Assembly: GCF_029892095.1 (NCBI RefSeq)
Contig: NZ_JARZAE010000004.1
Location: 4,278,001 to 4,342,000 of the forward strand
Source: Kitasatospora sp. MAP12-44
GTDB taxonomy: Bacteria; Actinomycetota; Actinomycetes; Streptomycetales; Streptomycetaceae
Direction: 5' to 3'
Length of the DNA stretch: 64,000 nucleotides
Within the stretch, counting starts at the first letter, position 1. Each line of letters begins with the position of its first letter. Positions 62,134 through 64,000 of this stretch are shown here, piece after piece. The notes below the pieces were generated by a model. The model was not told the origin of the DNA, did not search any database, and saw only the letters and a program-made list of their open reading frames with translations. A program made the translations under genes and the position numbers.

Positions 62134-62931
62134 CTAGCGCTGCACCGGGGCGGGGATGCCGAGCAGCCGGTCGCGGTGCACCGGGAACTCGGCGCGGGCC
62201 TTGGCGACCTCGGCCGGATCGAAGTCCACGGTGAGCACCTGCTCGCCCGCGCCCGCCTCGGCCAGCACCCGGCCCCACGGGTCCACCACCAGGCTGTGCC
62301 CGGCCTGCTCGACGCCGGCGTGCGTCCCCGCGGTGTTGCAGGCCAGCACGTACGCCTGCTCCTCCACCGCGCGGGCCCGGGCCAGCAGCGTCCAGTGCTC
62401 GCGGCGCCGCTCGGGCCAGCCGGCCGGGATCACCAGGAGCTCCGCCCCCGCGTCCAGCAGCGCCCGGAACAGCTCGGGGAACCGCAGGTCGTAGCAGGTC
62501 GCCAGGCCCAGCACGCCGAAATCCGTGGCGGCGGTCACGATCTCCTGCCCGGCGCCCATGGTGACGGCCTCGCCGCTGTCGAAGCCGAAGCGGTGGATCT
62601 TGCGGTACGTCCGCACCAGCTCGCCGTCCGGTGAGAAGAGCAGCGAGGTGTTGTAGATCGGCCCGTCCGGGTCGCGCTCCACGATCGAGCCGGCGTGCAG
62701 CCAGACGCGGGCGGCCCGCGCGGCCGTTGACATGGCGTCAGCGGTCGGACCGTCCAGCGGTTCGGCCCCGGCGGACCAGGCCGTATTGGCGAACGCGCCG
62801 AGCGGCCAGAGCTCCGGCAGGACCACCAGGTCGGCGGACTCCTGGGCACGCACCAGCGCGACCGCCCGGGCCCGGCGTTCGGACACCGGCTCGCCGTCCG
62901 ACACGGAGAGTTGGATCAATGAGGCGCGCAC
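62134..62931 (-). CDS. Nitrilase-superfamily carbon-nitrogen hydrolase
   Basis: This 265-residue hydrolase has the Glu-Lys-Cys triad: Glu in LVVLPELWPLGAF, Lys in RTYRKIHRFGFD and Cys in GLATCYDLRFPE. DPWGRVLAEAG completes the pattern. Members hydrolyse amides such as omega-amidase substrates or deaminated glutathione. The substrate here is unknown. GTG 62931 gives VRASLIQLSVSDGEP, a normal nitrilase start; a longer frame lacks support. It is divergent from the mycothiol-type enzyme with 168 bp between starts. Confidence 0.88.
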   Translation of the reverse strand: MRASLIQLSVSDGEPVSERRARAVALVRAQESADLVVLPELWPLGAFANTAWSAGAEPLDGPTADAMSTAARAARVWLHAGSIVERDPDGPIYNTSLLFSPDGELVRTYRKIHRFGFDSGEAVTMGAGQEIVTAATDFGVLGLATCYDLRFPELFRALLDAGAELLVIPAGWPERRREHWTLLARARAVEEQAYVLACNTAGTHAGVEQAGHSLVVDPWGRVLAEAGAGEQVLTVDFDPAEVAKARAEFPVHRDRLLGIPAPVQR

Positions 62932-63099
62932 ACTACCACCGTCCACGACAAGAGACCTACGATCGTCACCCGAAAGCGCTGCTCGGCTCTCCCGGGCAGC
63001 GTAACGTGCGGTTAGCGCGCGCGCCCGGAAGCCGGGATTCCCGTCTTCACCTGTCCTGGGCGCGCGGGTAGGCAGCTGACGGACGACCGGAGAACTCCC

Positions 63100-63933
63100 G
63101 TGACCGACAATCAGGCCGTGCAGGCCTACACCGATGCGTGGACCCAGTCCATCGAGTCCATATCGGAACTCGTCGCACCGCTGCCCAGCGACTCCTGGAA
63201 CCGAGCCACCGAGTGCCCGGGCTGGTCGGTCCGCGACATCGTCTCGCACGTGATCGCGGTCGAGTCCGAGCTGCTGGGCGACCCGCGGCCGATCCACTCG
63301 CTGCCCAGCGACCTGCGGCACATCAAGGACGAGCTCTCCCGCTACCTCGAACTGCCGGTCGACAAGCGCCGCTGCCACACCACCCCCGAGATGACCGGGG
63401 AGCTGGACTACGTGATCATCCGGCGCTCGCGCGCACTGCGCACCGCCCGGACCGAGGCCGTCGACACGGTGCGCTTTCCGGGCGGACCGTTCTCCTTCGA
63501 CCTGCCCTACCACCAGCTGCTGCGGATGCGGGTGTTCGACGTCTGGGTGCACGAGCAGGACCTGCGCCGCGCCCTGCGCACCCCCGGCAACCTCGCCTCG
63601 CCGGCCGCCCTGATCAGCCGCGACCTCCTGGTGGACGGGCTGCCCAAGGTGGTCGCCAAGCTGGCCGGCGCCCCGGCCGGCAGCACCGTCGCGCTCGACG
63701 TCACCGGCCCGGTCGAGTTCCTGCGCACGGTCCGGGTCGACGAGAACGGCCGCGGCTCGGTCGACGGCCAGATCACCCTGGGCCCCGACGTCCAGCTCAC
63801 CCTGGACTGGGAGACCTTCCTGCGCCTGGCCACCGGCCGCACCCGCCCGGAGGCCGTCACCGGCGCGGTACGCGTCGACGGCGACACCGAGCTGGCCGGG
63901 CGGATCCTGGCCGCCTTCGCGCAGACGTTCTGA
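63100..63933 (+). CDS. Mycothiol-dependent maleylpyruvate-isomerase-family enzyme
   Basis: This 277-residue protein starts at GTG 63100. It has the DinB-like four-helix N-terminal domain with metal-binding His in CPGWSVRDIVSHVIAVE and in FDVWVHEQDLRRAL, followed by a C-terminal SCP-like alpha/beta domain (TVALDVTGPVEFLRTV, VQLTLDWETFLRLATGRT). Family members use mycothiol as cofactor, as in maleylpyruvate isomerase or detoxifying transferases. Substrate unknown. Similar in build to the gene at 47932-48780 but not adjacent. The gene ends 67 bp before the window edge. Confidence 0.85.
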   Translation: MTDNQAVQAYTDAWTQSIESISELVAPLPSDSWNRATECPGWSVRDIVSHVIAVESELLGDPRPIHSLPSDLRHIKDELSRYLELPVDKRRCHTTPEMTGELDYVIIRRSRALRTARTEAVDTVRFPGGPFSFDLPYHQLLRMRVFDVWVHEQDLRRALRTPGNLASPAALISRDLLVDGLPKVVAKLAGAPAGSTVALDVTGPVEFLRTVRVDENGRGSVDGQITLGPDVQLTLDWETFLRLATGRTRPEAVTGAVRVDGDTELAGRILAAFAQTF

Positions 63934-64000
63934 CCGCGCGCGCTGCGGCCGGACACGCTGACGAAGCGTTACAACCCTTTTGGCGTACACGTACGACCGC

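Overview
The window is a very GC-rich actinobacterial chromosome segment. Gene content and order point to Streptomyces or a close relative such as Kitasatospora: the dnaK-grpE-dnaJ-hspR operon with HspR-type inverted repeats, clpB, dcd beside a tRNA-Gly, an lsr2-type nucleoid protein, mycothiol-dependent enzymes, purSQL, purC and purD, many GTG starts, and GTGA or ATGA gene overlaps. The species was inferred from this pattern, not from a search.

Layout. (1) 1-6993 is an accessory block next to a tRNA-Gly(CCC): a second SAICAR-synthetase-like (PurC-like) enzyme, a large FAD/Fe-S oxidoreductase with one frameshift, a PfkB sugar or nucleoside kinase, a DUF89-type phosphatase and a small unknown protein. 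(2) 7150-13921 holds the tRNA, a zinc-ribbon protein, dCTP deaminase, an AlaX-like editing protein, a Yip1-like membrane protein, a nucleotide-sugar pyrophosphorylase, and an Hdr/Nar-like Fe-S membrane oxidoreductase with a second homopolymer frameshift. (3) 14151-28058 is the heat-shock region: the dnaK operon and clpB, each preceded by CTTGAGT-N7-ACTCAAG-like (HAIR) repeats. Between hspR and clpB lies the most unusual locus of the window: four paralogous TrmB-like/LuxR-HTH regulators, an exported 118-residue protein with five PADFIWN-type repeats, a nucleoside-deoxyribosyltransferase-like protein, a DsrE-like protein, and several operator-like inverted repeats.

(4) 28242-33187 carries a YbjN-like protein, a fused alpha-beta glycyl-tRNA synthetase (unexpected in this lineage) and a class I aminotransferase. 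(5) 33240-35961 is a minus-strand type VII-secretion-like module (WXG-like protein, DUF1023 hydrolase, lipoprotein). A rearranged copy of the aminotransferase 3' end lies on its far side, so the module looks inserted. (6) 36603-47854 is mostly plus-strand metabolism: DUF2617, a membrane spermidine-synthase-like protein, an SRPBCC protein, pyrE, an alkylsulfatase, DedA, fbaA, a membrane glycosyltransferase and DUF3151.

(7) 47932-63933 centres on purine synthesis on the minus strand (purS-purQ-purL overlapping, purC, purD). Interleaved are lsr2, two identical tRNA-Gly(GCC) genes, a dimethylformamidase-beta-like protein, an M48-like membrane protein without its zinc motif, a SLATT membrane protein, a GntR regulator, a nitrilase-family hydrolase and a mycothiol-dependent enzyme. 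Long perfect hairpins separate most transcription units. Both frameshifts lie in short G/C runs and may be assembly errors.
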